A DNA stretch of 16,791 bases from Flavobacteriales bacterium (GTDB taxonomy: Bacteria > Bacteroidota > Bacteroidia > Flavobacteriales > BACL11), in NCBI GenBank assembly GCA_002697505.1, contig NZWA01000006.1, positions 1 to 16,791 of the forward strand, read 5' to 3'. The translations under genes were made by a program, and so were the position numbers. Below are positions 1 to 7,612 of the stretch, one piece after another. Position 1 is the first letter of the stretch, and each line of letters opens with the position of its first letter. The notes under the pieces were generated by a model. That model searched no databases. It saw only the letters and a list, made by a program, of their open reading frames with translations, and was not told where the DNA came from.

Positions 1-2
1 AC

Positions 3-497
3 AATAAAGATGTCGTGGACAACAATCGAGTAGGATACGCCGCCAGAATGGAAACTCGTAAATGTCCACACTTCTTAGAAGATATCGATAGTTTAGTATT
101 TACAGATTCTGCTGATGTTCAATGGTGGGAAAAGAATTTAAATCTCGATACTTCAAAATGGAAAGTATATAATTATCGACACGAACAACACGATATGTTT
201 ATGAAACAAGATTGGGGTATTTCACACTCAGCACATATTTATGAACCATTTGGATACTCAATATTCCAAGCAGTAGACTGGGGTAAAATTCCAATATTGG
301 CACACGATTGGTTATCAGATTATGATTATCCTTTTAGAGCATCAACACCAGAAGAATTTAAACAACAATATGATAATATATGTGAATTATCATTACAAGA
401 AAGAAGAGATTATTTGTTTCCTTTAAGAGATTACTTGAAACAATGGGATAATAAAGAACAATGGAGAGATAAATTACTCAAAATATACAACGAGTAA
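3..497 (+). CDS. GT-B glycosyltransferase, C-terminal part (5' truncated)
   Basis: The frame is open from the window edge, so the gene begins upstream; the GTG at 15 is probably internal. What is visible looks like the C-terminal half of a GT-B glycosyltransferase, the half that normally binds the nucleotide-sugar donor. A segment reading GYAARMETRK (51-80 nt region) opens it, followed by an EPFGYSIFQAVDWGKIPIL stretch (about 243-299) that resembles the donor-site E-x7-E region of GT4-type enzymes: an acidic residue, a glycine turn, then a helix and a buried strand. The tail (PEEFKQQYDNI, then an Arg-rich helix) is the usual closing helix of such folds. It ends 11 bases before the Hint-protein gene. 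Donor and acceptor cannot be read from the sequence. Fold assignment is fairly secure, specificity unknown. Confidence 0.7.
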   Translation, partial: NKDVVDNNRVGYAARMETRKCPHFLEDIDSLVFTDSADVQWWEKNLNLDTSKWKVYNYRHEQHDMFMKQDWGISHSAHIYEPFGYSIFQAVDWGKIPILAHDWLSDYDYPFRASTPEEFKQQYDNICELSLQERRDYLFPLRDYLKQWDNKEQWRDKLLKIYNE

Positions 498-508
498 TAA
501 TTATTAGT

Positions 509-1909
509 ATGAGCACTACATCAGGACAAAATCTATCATTAGGAAAATTAAAACGAGCAGTTAGTTCTTCAATTAACGCCAATAATACTGCCAATTCATC
601 ATTAGGTAGTGTTAGTTCTAATGCCACAAATACAAAAATGTCTGAATTTTCAATTGATTCAGTTGATTCAGTTACAGGATTTACATATTTGTGGGAACAA
701 ACATCAGAAGATTACCAAGTTAACTTTTCCAGTAGTGGTTCAAGATTTAATGATAAAATCGCATCAAATACTGCAAACTTTTCTTGGTCATTTGACGGAA
801 ACCTTGATGTAACGATTGGTAGTGCAGATTATGTTGCAAGTGTAACCGCAGGAACAATCACCAATACTGGTGGTGCAATCGCAGGAACTTTTAATCAATC
901 AGGAAGTATTAAGGTTAAATTTGCAGAAGACGGACAATCAGACGGATACAATGACCACGCAACAAGATACAATACAAATGTTTCTAAATCAATAGAGGTA
1001 GTGGACACTTATGGTGGTGTTCCGAGTTGTTTATTATTTGGAAGTCCAGTTAGTAAATCAGACGGAAGTGTAGTGAATGTAGAAGATTTAAACATTGGAG
1101 ATGAAATACTTTCAGTATCTTTACAAGGTTCTACTGATGAAAGTGTTGGAGATTGGAAAAACGATACATTTAATCAATCAGGTAGTTTTACAGAACACTC
1201 ATCAAGCGTTTCACGAGTTAGATATGAATTTTCACAACATTATTACAATATCAATAGTGGTTCTGAATACATTACGGGTGAACACCATATGTTGTATAGA
1301 CAAGCAGGTTCAGAAAATTGGACTTGGAAAACAGCACCTAATTTTTCAGTTGGAGATTATCTAATGGATAAAAAAGGAAATGAAGTGGCAATTAGTTCAT
1401 TAGAACAACACATAGACCCAGACGGATATGAAGTTGTTCAATTAGATGTAGAACCAGATGACTTTTATATTGGTCAAACTTTCTTAGTTCACAATAAAGG
1501 AAGTAATTCAGAACCTTCATATCCTTCAACAAAGTGGTCAAACGCACCAGGTGATTTTACTATGGCAGGTTCATTGGGAGATACCTTAATTTCTGACCCT
1601 AAAACAATACAATTAGCAAATGGTAGTGGAAATACAGCAATAACTAATGACCAAACAAGTGCAGCCGCAGTAACACTAACGATAGCATTATCAACAAGTG
1701 GAGACCCAGGAACAAGTGGAACAGATAATAGTGGAACCGGTTATGTATCGTTCCCTAAAAATGATATGTCTTTTACCACAGGAACATTATATTGGAGAAT
1801 TAAAGCAGTAGTAGCAGGAAGTGGAGACGGAACAGGTAGTTCTACAATATCATTTACTAATAATGGCGTAACAAACTCAGATGTTGATATTACTTTGAAT
1901 TTTACATAA
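509..1909 (+). CDS. Hint-domain protein, probable phage virion appendage/structural protein
   Basis: This 466-residue protein has three parts. Residues 1-173 are Ser/Asn/Thr-rich with a SLGKLKRAV segment and a KMSEFSIDS segment, a pattern seen near the N-terminus of many marine phage structural proteins. Residues 174-329 form a Hint (hedgehog/intein) domain: Cys174 starts a CLLFGSPV..DGS..NVEDLNIGDEIL block, T256-x-x-H259 is the block B signature, and the end is FLVHN with His328-Asn329. Residues 330-466 are a Gly/Ser/Thr-rich beta-type tail. The Hint domain is about 156 residues, with no room for a homing endonuclease. All usual self-processing residues are present, but Lys330 follows the terminal Asn instead of Cys/Ser/Thr, as in some bacterial intein-like domains. 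Autocleavage or splicing in the virion is therefore possible but unproven. There is no clear Shine-Dalgarno; the ATG follows the previous stop by 11 bases. Confidence 0.75.
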   Translation: MSTTSGQNLSLGKLKRAVSSSINANNTANSSLGSVSSNATNTKMSEFSIDSVDSVTGFTYLWEQTSEDYQVNFSSSGSRFNDKIASNTANFSWSFDGNLDVTIGSADYVASVTAGTITNTGGAIAGTFNQSGSIKVKFAEDGQSDGYNDHATRYNTNVSKSIEVVDTYGGVPSCLLFGSPVSKSDGSVVNVEDLNIGDEILSVSLQGSTDESVGDWKNDTFNQSGSFTEHSSSVSRVRYEFSQHYYNINSGSEYITGEHHMLYRQAGSENWTWKTAPNFSVGDYLMDKKGNEVAISSLEQHIDPDGYEVVQLDVEPDDFYIGQTFLVHNKGSNSEPSYPSTKWSNAPGDFTMAGSLGDTLISDPKTIQLANGSGNTAITNDQTSAAAVTLTIALSTSGDPGTSGTDNSGTGYVSFPKNDMSFTTGTLYWRIKAVVAGSGDGTGSSTISFTNNGVTNSDVDITLNFT

Positions 1910-1917
1910 TATAAATA
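1910..1917 (+). promoter_or_regulatory. T4-type late promoter box (TATAAATA)
   Basis: An exact TATAAATA, the consensus of T4-like late promoters recognised by the phage sigma-like factor gp55, straddles the stop of the Hint gene (TAA at 1907-1909) and precedes the methyltransferase ATG at 1936. Expected initiation a few bases downstream would give a leader of about 10-15 bases. The same octamer also occurs inside genes at 12029, 13144 and 15320, so AT-rich chance matches are common; this is the only one in a non-coding gap. Confidence 0.45.
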
Positions 1918-1935
1918 CTATTTATATAAAAGGTT

Positions 1936-2652
1936 ATGAAGAAAACAATACTTAATCACGAATACATAAAAGAAGAAATCACTACAAATCAAGGGAAAGA
2001 TTTTCGTTATCGTTGGTCTCACGGAGCAACCAATAAACATATGGGTGACGGAATGATACTTTATTCTTTGATGTATTTTTTCAAACCAAAAATATCAGTT
2101 TGTTTAGGTAGTGGTAATGGTTATATTCCAAGAATAATGTCAAAAGTAAATGATGACTTAGAATACGAAGGATTTCACAAATCTGGAGAAAGACCAGAAA
2201 CTTATTTAGTGGATGCCTTTAATGGAGTAGCAGGTATTCCAGACTGGGATACGGATAGTTTCTTTCCGACTGCATTTCGTGTTCAAGTTTTAAAAACCAC
2301 AACAGAAAAGGCATATTATGAATATTTTATTAAACGAGATATAAAAATTGATATGTTGTGGATAGATGCTGACCATAGTTATGAAGGTATAAAAAAAGAC
2401 TTTGATTTATATTCCCAAATAATAAGTGAAAATGGAATCATTATGATTCACGACACCGATAAAAAATATGTAGATAATTTTATAGAGTCTGAAAATCACG
2501 AGAAATATGATTTAACAGGCCCAAGTGAGTGGTTGAGAAGATTTACAATTAGTTCGCATTACGATGATTACGAAGTGTTGAATTTATTCAATTACGGAAT
2601 AGAAAAAGACTTTCCAAGTTCTACTGGTGTAACGATATTGAGGAAGAAATGA
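1936..2652 (+). CDS. class I SAM-dependent methyltransferase (Methyltransf_24-like)
   Basis: The 238-residue product has the class I methyltransferase pattern: a VCLGSGNG glycine loop (residues 55-62) for S-adenosylmethionine, an acidic strand end at LVDAF (91-95), an LWIDADHSYEG strand-turn (141-151) and an IHDTD motif (171-175). The last two are characteristic of the TylF/Methyltransf_24 group, which includes sugar O-methyltransferases and cephalosporin-hydroxylase-like proteins where Asp residues can bind a metal. In a cluster of glycosyltransferases, methylation of a sugar hydroxyl is the likeliest role, but the substrate is inferred from context. The ATG has a short AAAAGG just upstream and sits behind the TATAAATA box; its stop overlaps the next start as ATGA (2649-2652), implying translational coupling. 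Confidence 0.75.
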   Translation: MKKTILNHEYIKEEITTNQGKDFRYRWSHGATNKHMGDGMILYSLMYFFKPKISVCLGSGNGYIPRIMSKVNDDLEYEGFHKSGERPETYLVDAFNGVAGIPDWDTDSFFPTAFRVQVLKTTTEKAYYEYFIKRDIKIDMLWIDADHSYEGIKKDFDLYSQIISENGIIMIHDTDKKYVDNFIESENHEKYDLTGPSEWLRRFTISSHYDDYEVLNLFNYGIEKDFPSSTGVTILRKK

Positions 2653-3683
2653 ATAATAGATTTTGTAGACAACCTTGGTCGTTTGTAGAAGTTCACTCAG
2701 ATGGTAAGGTTTGGAATTGTTGTCCAAGTTGGATTACAAAACCAATGGGTAATATATTAGAGCAATCTTGGGAAGAAGTTTGGAATGGAGAAATAGCACA
2801 AGAATATAGACAATCTATGATTGACTCTACATTTAAAAATTGTATAGAAAAAAATTGTTCACATTTATTATCAGACAATTTAACACCAGGTTCACCGGTA
2901 TTTGATAAAGATGAAATAGATATTTTGTGGAGAAAATTTAAAACTATTGATGATGTTGGGCCTCTTGTGGTTAATTTTTGTTATGATGGAAGTTGTAATC
3001 TATCTTGTCCAAGTTGTAGAAATGAATTATATATGTGTTCACCAAAAAATGATGAATATAAAAAAATAGAAAAAATACACAATATAGTTATTAATCAAAT
3101 TATTAAAGACGCATACAGATTATATATAACAGGTTCTGGAGACCCTTTCGCAAGTCCATTTTTTAGAAACTTTTTACAAACATTTGATAAATCAAAATAT
3201 AAAAATATCGGTATGATACATTTACATACTAATGCAAATCTTTGGACAAAACAAATGTGGGAATCAATGAGTAGTGTTCACGATTTAGTAAAGACGATTG
3301 AAATATCTATTGATGCTGGAACAAAAGAAACTTACAAAAAAGTAAGAAGAAATGGTGATTGGGATTTATTGATGAAAAATTTAGATTATATCAACACATT
3401 AAATTTACAAAGAATTACTTTAAGTTTTGTAATTCAAGATGAAAACTATAAAGAATTAACTAAATTTGAAAGTCTAAAAAAAAGACTAAACAACATACCG
3501 GAAGTTAGAACCCACTATCACAAAATTTTACAATGGGGTCATATGACTGATAGTCAATATGAAGAAAAGGCAGTTTGGAAAAAAACACATAAAAATTATT
3601 TAGACTTTAAAAAAACTTGGAATAACTTTTTAGAAAATGTAGACAAGAATACCACAACACATACACTTTGGGGATTTGAATGA
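2649..3683 (+). CDS. SPASM/radical SAM protein (SPASM-type segment first)
   Basis: The protein (344 residues) contains C116-x3-C120-x2-C123 within CNLSCPSC, the signature that binds the [4Fe-4S] cluster cleaving S-adenosylmethionine, followed by ITGSGDPFASP (160-170), equivalent to the GGEP-type strand. Before it, residues 6-70 look like a SPASM auxiliary-cluster segment: Cys6-x-Gln-Pro-Trp, a DGKVWNCC pair (Cys24, Cys25), GNILEQSWEEVWN, then Cys65 and Cys70. In most SPASM proteins this segment lies after the radical SAM core; here it is N-terminal. Such proteins modify peptides or sugars by radical chemistry; no precursor peptide gene is apparent nearby, and the neighbours are sugar enzymes, so a glycan substrate is plausible but inferred. 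It is joined by ATGA overlaps at both ends. Confidence 0.8.
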   Translation: MNNRFCRQPWSFVEVHSDGKVWNCCPSWITKPMGNILEQSWEEVWNGEIAQEYRQSMIDSTFKNCIEKNCSHLLSDNLTPGSPVFDKDEIDILWRKFKTIDDVGPLVVNFCYDGSCNLSCPSCRNELYMCSPKNDEYKKIEKIHNIVINQIIKDAYRLYITGSGDPFASPFFRNFLQTFDKSKYKNIGMIHLHTNANLWTKQMWESMSSVHDLVKTIEISIDAGTKETYKKVRRNGDWDLLMKNLDYINTLNLQRITLSFVIQDENYKELTKFESLKKRLNNIPEVRTHYHKILQWGHMTDSQYEEKAVWKKTHKNYLDFKKTWNNFLENVDKNTTTHTLWGFE

Positions 3684-4519
3684 ATTTAGTTACAATATGC
3701 GGACATAACACAACAATGTTATATCATATGTTAAATCATTATCATTTACATATGGACGAAATATTTGTAGTGTTGTATGCACATCACAAAAAAGACCCAA
3801 TCATAGAACAAGGTTTAGAAATTTTAAACAAGTTCAACTTACAACCACACGAAATCATTATTGACGAACCTTTTAATTGGGAACGAGTAACTGAACATTA
3901 CAATAGAGTTAAATTACTAAAACCAGAGGATTGGTGGATAGTAGCAGATGATGATGAATTACAATTATATTCTAAACCAACATATCAGATTATTGAGGAG
4001 TGTGAAGAATATGGATATGAGTTTGTGTGTGGTGGTTTTGTAGATAGAATAGGAGATAACGGAGACTTTCCTAAAATCACAATGGAATCAAATGTATGGG
4101 AAGAAATGCCAGAAGCAGGATTCTTTCGTTATCCATTAAGTTATGCTTGTCCAAACAAAGTTACAATGATGAAAGGAAAGGTTCAGGTTTCTTCGGGGCA
4201 ACATTATGTTCAATTTCCAGACGGAACTACATCTTGTCAACGAGAACACGATAAACGATATCCAATAGAAAAAAACTTTACACAAGTTCATCATTTTAAA
4301 TGGGATTATTCAGTATTGGAACGACTACGACAAGTTAGTAAAACCAAAGCAAATGTTTCGTTCGCACAAGAATATCAATTAATGTATGACGAAATAGAAA
4401 AAAGTGATTTTAAGATTGATTTGACAAAAGAAGAATTTATGTTTCAACGAATTAGTAATGGAAATTATCATCAGTTGGAAAATTGGGAAAAACTAAGAAA
4501 AAAAATTGTATCAATTTAA
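3680..4519 (+). CDS. GT-A glycosyltransferase, family 2-like
   Basis: This 279-residue protein begins with a short strand (MNLVTICGHN) and a helix, as in GT-A nucleotide-sugar folds, and has a WWIVADDDELQLY segment (residues 85-97). The Asp-Asp-Asp-Glu run is in the place of the DxD motif that holds the divalent cation and the donor diphosphate. The preceding NWERVTEHYNRV helix and the later KWDYSVLERL segment resemble GT2-type proteins that read distant acceptors (Glyco_tranf_2_4 group). It starts in an ATGA overlap with the radical SAM gene and is followed by a 50-base AT-rich gap, so it probably closes a translationally coupled trio. Sugar specificity cannot be judged. Confidence 0.65.
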   Translation: MNLVTICGHNTTMLYHMLNHYHLHMDEIFVVLYAHHKKDPIIEQGLEILNKFNLQPHEIIIDEPFNWERVTEHYNRVKLLKPEDWWIVADDDELQLYSKPTYQIIEECEEYGYEFVCGGFVDRIGDNGDFPKITMESNVWEEMPEAGFFRYPLSYACPNKVTMMKGKVQVSSGQHYVQFPDGTTSCQREHDKRYPIEKNFTQVHHFKWDYSVLERLRQVSKTKANVSFAQEYQLMYDEIEKSDFKIDLTKEEFMFQRISNGNYHQLENWEKLRKKIVSI

Positions 4520-4557
4520 TAAAAATTTGATATTTATTATTAGAGTTAAAAATAAAA

Positions 4558-4562
4558 AGAGG
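4558..4562 (+). promoter_or_regulatory. ribosome binding site for the 62-residue protein
   Basis: AGAGG lies seven bases before the ATG at 4570, after a 38-base AT-only-like stretch that separates this gene from the GT-A gene. It supports the ATG at 4570 as the true start and marks this as one of the few independently initiated genes in the window. Confidence 0.5.
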
Positions 4563-4569
4563 TTATAAT

Positions 4570-4758
4570 ATGCCACAAGAAAACAAAAAAGAGTTAATGT
4601 TAGAAGAAAGAAAAGTAAAAGCACTTGAAAAGATTGCTAATGTTTTAGATGCTTTAACACTTTGGTTTGAAGACATTGACAAAGAAGAATGGTCAAATAG
4701 AACACAATGGTATTTGGCAGAATTCCACAAAAAATATATAGAAACAGAAGATAAATAA
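4570..4758 (+). CDS. small acidic helical protein, unknown function
   Basis: A 62-residue protein I do not recognise. It is highly charged and predicted mainly helical: a Lys/Glu-rich N-terminal helix (LMLEERKVKALEKIANVLDAL) leads into LTLWFEDIDKEEW and an aromatic C-terminal segment. There is no signal peptide, membrane segment or cysteine. It has its own ribosome binding site, and its TAA overlaps the next ATG (TAATG, 4756-4760), placing it directly in front of the LamG-split galactosyltransferase pair. A small adaptor or regulator of those enzymes is possible, but only position suggests it. The reverse-strand frame over it is a shadow. Confidence 0.6.
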   Translation: MPQENKKELMLEERKVKALEKIANVLDALTLWFEDIDKEEWSNRTQWYLAEFHKKYIETEDK

Positions 4759-6176
4759 TGAAACTTGGAATAATTGTCCCATATCGTAAACGACCGGGAC
4801 ATCTTCGTAAGTTTCAACAATCTATTGAATCATATTTAAAAAATCAAGATTATGAACTAATCGTGGTTGAACAATCAGATGATTTACCATTTAATCGTGG
4901 TAAGTTGTTAAACATAGGATTCCAACAAGCAATTAGAAAACAATGTGATTATGTTGTGTTTCACGATGTTGATATGTTGCCTATCAATGTAGATTATTCT
5001 TATTCAGATGTACCACTTCATCTTGCCAACGGATTTACTAATTCAGATAGAGAAATATTTGATACATACTTTGGGGGTGTAACTTTATTTCCAGTCGATT
5101 TATTTAAAAAAGTAAATGGATATTCCAATGAATATTGGGGTTGGGGATTTGAAGATGATGATTTGTTAATGCGATTAACAGAACAAAATATATTTACCGA
5201 TAGTAAAACTTATGATGTTCCAAAACTCAATACATCAGGAATTTATCTACACGGAGACCATAGTTATGTTGAATGTCCGAATACAATTGAATTAAATAAA
5301 GATTTTACTCTACACATATCATTCAGACCAGATGAAATTATTCCAGAATACGATAAAGACTTTGATGAATATTGTGCATTTAGTATTCCAGGTTGGGACA
5401 CAACCATAGCATATAATTCTTTCAATAGATACAAATTTGAATATTGGGATAGAAGAAAAGTTTGTCATCAAATAACATCAAAGTATTCTTATCCACAATA
5501 CACCAACATTACAATCACTTTTGATAAATCCAATAGAACATTACAAATGCATCAAGACGGACAACTCATTGAAGAACAAAACATCAGAAGAAGTTTTTTA
5601 GATACAAAAAAAGCTTGGTTTTATCTTGGATTAGGAGATAAAAGAACAGAAGATAGAAAAAGTTTTCGTGGATTTATTAATGAGTTTGCTTATTGGGACA
5701 AACCATTACAAAGAAATGAAATACAAGAAATACATCAATCACAAGGATTTAGTTTATTGAATAGTTATGAACAATACAATAGTTCAAAAAATTTAAAAAT
5801 TTATTATGATTTCAAACATATCAAATTAGAAGATGATTACAAATATGATACAGGTAAAGTATTGAACTTGGCAACAAATGAATATGACGCAACATCATAT
5901 CATTCAATTCCAAAAACCATACACGATATTCAATCAAAAACCATATCTATTCCCGCCAGAAGACAATCTACATTTGAAATGATTGAACATAAATCCGAAG
6001 GATACTTTGAAGGTGGTTGGAAGTCCGAATCAACACGACTAAATCAATTAAGGTTTTATAATGAAATCTTAAACAATGAAACCAATTTGGATTCAGATGG
6101 ACTTTCCACACTTAAATATACGAAAGTTTCTTTAACAAGTCAAGGAAAATATTCATTTATTTCGGTAAAGTTATGA
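4758..6176 (+). CDS. beta-1,4-galactosyltransferase-like (GT7) protein with inserted LamG-like domain
   Basis: Residues 1-150 match the N-terminal part of GT7 enzymes (beta-1,4-galactosyltransferases): VPYRKRPGHL (8-16 region), FNRGKLLNIG (45-54), FHDVDMLP (68-75, with the DVD metal motif), YFGGV, and WGWGFEDDDLLMRL (127-140, acceptor site and catalytic Asp). Residues about 155-395 instead resemble a LamG/concanavalin-like beta-sandwich: FTLHISF, ITITFDKSNRTLQMHQDGQL, FYLGLG, FRGFINEFAYWDKPL and LKIYYDF. From about 403 the GT7 pattern resumes: M408-I-E-H411 fits the Met/His metal ligands of animal enzymes, and SDGLSTLKY (446-454) fits the conserved SDGLNSLTY strand. The LamG domain therefore appears inserted in, not appended to, the catalytic domain. 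Reaction inferred: transfer of galactose or N-acetylhexosamine to a sugar acceptor, the LamG part perhaps binding glycan. It is followed by a tandem paralogue via ATGA. Confidence 0.8.
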   Translation: MKLGIIVPYRKRPGHLRKFQQSIESYLKNQDYELIVVEQSDDLPFNRGKLLNIGFQQAIRKQCDYVVFHDVDMLPINVDYSYSDVPLHLANGFTNSDREIFDTYFGGVTLFPVDLFKKVNGYSNEYWGWGFEDDDLLMRLTEQNIFTDSKTYDVPKLNTSGIYLHGDHSYVECPNTIELNKDFTLHISFRPDEIIPEYDKDFDEYCAFSIPGWDTTIAYNSFNRYKFEYWDRRKVCHQITSKYSYPQYTNITITFDKSNRTLQMHQDGQLIEEQNIRRSFLDTKKAWFYLGLGDKRTEDRKSFRGFINEFAYWDKPLQRNEIQEIHQSQGFSLLNSYEQYNSSKNLKIYYDFKHIKLEDDYKYDTGKVLNLATNEYDATSYHSIPKTIHDIQSKTISIPARRQSTFEMIEHKSEGYFEGGWKSESTRLNQLRFYNEILNNETNLDSDGLSTLKYTKVSLTSQGKYSFISVKL

Positions 6177-7612
6177 AGTTAGGAGTTTGCATACCATATC
6201 GTGATAATGGAGATGGAGTTCGTAAAGGACATCTTGATAAATTAATACCACACTTAGAAAAGTTTTTAGGTGAACAAGGTATTGACTTTACTTGTTATGT
6301 TGGTCATCAAAACGACGACGGAAAGTTTCACAGAAGCGGAACAAAAAACATAGCATATTTAGAAGCAAAAAAAGACGGGTGTGATTATTTTGCTTTTCAC
6401 GATGTCGATATGTTACCACACGATGATTGTGATTACTCACACCCAGGTGATACACCAAAGCATATCGCAACTTACTTATCTCAATGGGGTTACACTTTAC
6501 GAGATACAGAATACTTTGGTGGAGTAGTGATATTCACAGGTGAACAATTTGAAAATATCAATGGATACAACACCGACTATGTTGGTTGGGGTATGGAAGA
6601 TGATGATTTATATTGGAGATGTGTAGAAAAAGGATATTTTGTTCAACCAACCTTTCAAGAAATAAAACAAAAGATGGTTTTATCATTGGACGGAAAATCT
6701 ACACACATCAAAATAAATCCTTCACGAGAACTAAGAAGAATACCTACGGATAGTTTTAGAATTGATATTATTTGTAAACCAGAAATACCAGAACACGAAC
6801 CAGAACATTTAATCGGTAAAGGTAATAATCGATATTACAAGTATCCAATCTTATCTAAAATCGGATATGACTTTGGTATTGATTACAATAATTCAAATGC
6901 TTTCGCAACATCAATGTGGGATTGGAAAAATAATCACATTTATCGTTGGAGAAGAAGATATCAAAACAACTGGACAAAAGTAAGTTTGATACACGACAAA
7001 GATAAACAAACCATTAGTTTTCAAATCAATGATGAAGACTTAGATGAAAAGTTTGGTATACAACAATCAACAATTCAATATAAAGAAAGATTGAAACGAT
7101 ATGGAAACAATCCATTTTGGTTAGGGTGTAATGACCCGAAAGCATGGGAAGGGCAAAGATTTTTCAAAGGAGAAATAGCAGAAGTAAAAATGTGGAATCA
7201 ATATGATGACTTGATTTTACATTACGATATGACAAAGTCAATATGTTGCGACCAAGGGTGTCGTAGATGTAAAGGAGATATCGTTAAAGATTTAAGTGAG
7301 TTTGGAAATCACGGATTAATTGAAAATCGTAATATTAGATTTTTATACGATAAAGAAGTAATTAAATACAATCCAGAACCACATCGAAGATATGGAACTA
7401 TGGAGTGTATGTATCACGATGATGAGGGAATTGTTAATAATCAATTTCAAGGAGATGTAGAACAAACTACTAAAAATGAAATCCTTTACAGAAAGAAAAT
7501 GCAAAAAGGAGAAGTCAATATTGATACTTCTGGTTTGAACTCAATGAAATATGAAATAGATAGTGTTGACACTATTTATAATAGACACAAATTAATTAAT
7601 GTAAGGTTTTAA
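6173..7612 (+). CDS. second GT7-like protein with inserted LamG-like domain and Cys cluster
   Basis: A 479-residue paralogue of the preceding gene in the same arrangement. N-terminal GT7 part: CIPYRDNGDG, FHRSGTKNIAYLEA (52-65), FHDVDMLP (75-82), YFGGVVIF, and VGWGMEDDDLYWRC (137-150). Middle LamG-like part about 165-395: FRIDIICKPE, WTKVSLIHDKDKQTISFQIN, FWLGCN, FFKGEIAEVKMW, LILHYDM. C-terminal GT7 part: a Met/Cys-rich turn ending in His415 (ECMYHDDEG) and TSGLNSMKY (452-460), matching SDGLNSLTY. It differs from its sister in the region of the Met/His metal ligands (spacing shifted by one) and by a Cys cluster (C358, C359, C363, C366) near the end of the LamG part, resembling a small metal-binding knuckle. 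The nucleotide sequences keep recognisable similarity at the 5' end and DVD motif, indicating duplication and divergence. Its stop overlaps the next start (TAATG). Confidence 0.8.
   Translation: MKLGVCIPYRDNGDGVRKGHLDKLIPHLEKFLGEQGIDFTCYVGHQNDDGKFHRSGTKNIAYLEAKKDGCDYFAFHDVDMLPHDDCDYSHPGDTPKHIATYLSQWGYTLRDTEYFGGVVIFTGEQFENINGYNTDYVGWGMEDDDLYWRCVEKGYFVQPTFQEIKQKMVLSLDGKSTHIKINPSRELRRIPTDSFRIDIICKPEIPEHEPEHLIGKGNNRYYKYPILSKIGYDFGIDYNNSNAFATSMWDWKNNHIYRWRRRYQNNWTKVSLIHDKDKQTISFQINDEDLDEKFGIQQSTIQYKERLKRYGNNPFWLGCNDPKAWEGQRFFKGEIAEVKMWNQYDDLILHYDMTKSICCDQGCRRCKGDIVKDLSEFGNHGLIENRNIRFLYDKEVIKYNPEPHRRYGTMECMYHDDEGIVNNQFQGDVEQTTKNEILYRKKMQKGEVNIDTSGLNSMKYEIDSVDTIYNRHKLINVRF

Noticed and set aside
15..17. 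GTG at 15 as the start codon of the first gene.
   Set aside because: The frame is open to the window edge and a GT-B enzyme needs an N-terminal half, so the gene is truncated by the window rather than starting here.
495..506. TAATAATTATTA, a 12-base palindrome between the first two genes.
   Set aside because: It consists only of A and T around a stop codon, too weak to act as a terminator stem and likely by chance at this composition.
609..1364. Two + strand frames (609-812, 1095-1364) inside the Hint gene.
   Set aside because: They are out-of-frame readings within a gene with clear Hint motifs and show no protein features of their own.
1692..1840. Repeated AGTGGA and GGAACA words in the tail of the Hint protein gene, considered as a tandem repeat.
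   Set aside because: Unit length and spacing are irregular; they reflect Ser-Gly-Thr-rich coding rather than a true repeat array.
4563..4820. Reverse-strand open frame opposite the 62-residue gene; similar minus-strand frames at 2693, 8073, 8310, 8582, 11721, 14054 and 15852.
   Set aside because: They lie wholly opposite well-supported + strand genes, have no ribosome binding sites or recognisable motifs, and read as antisense shadows.
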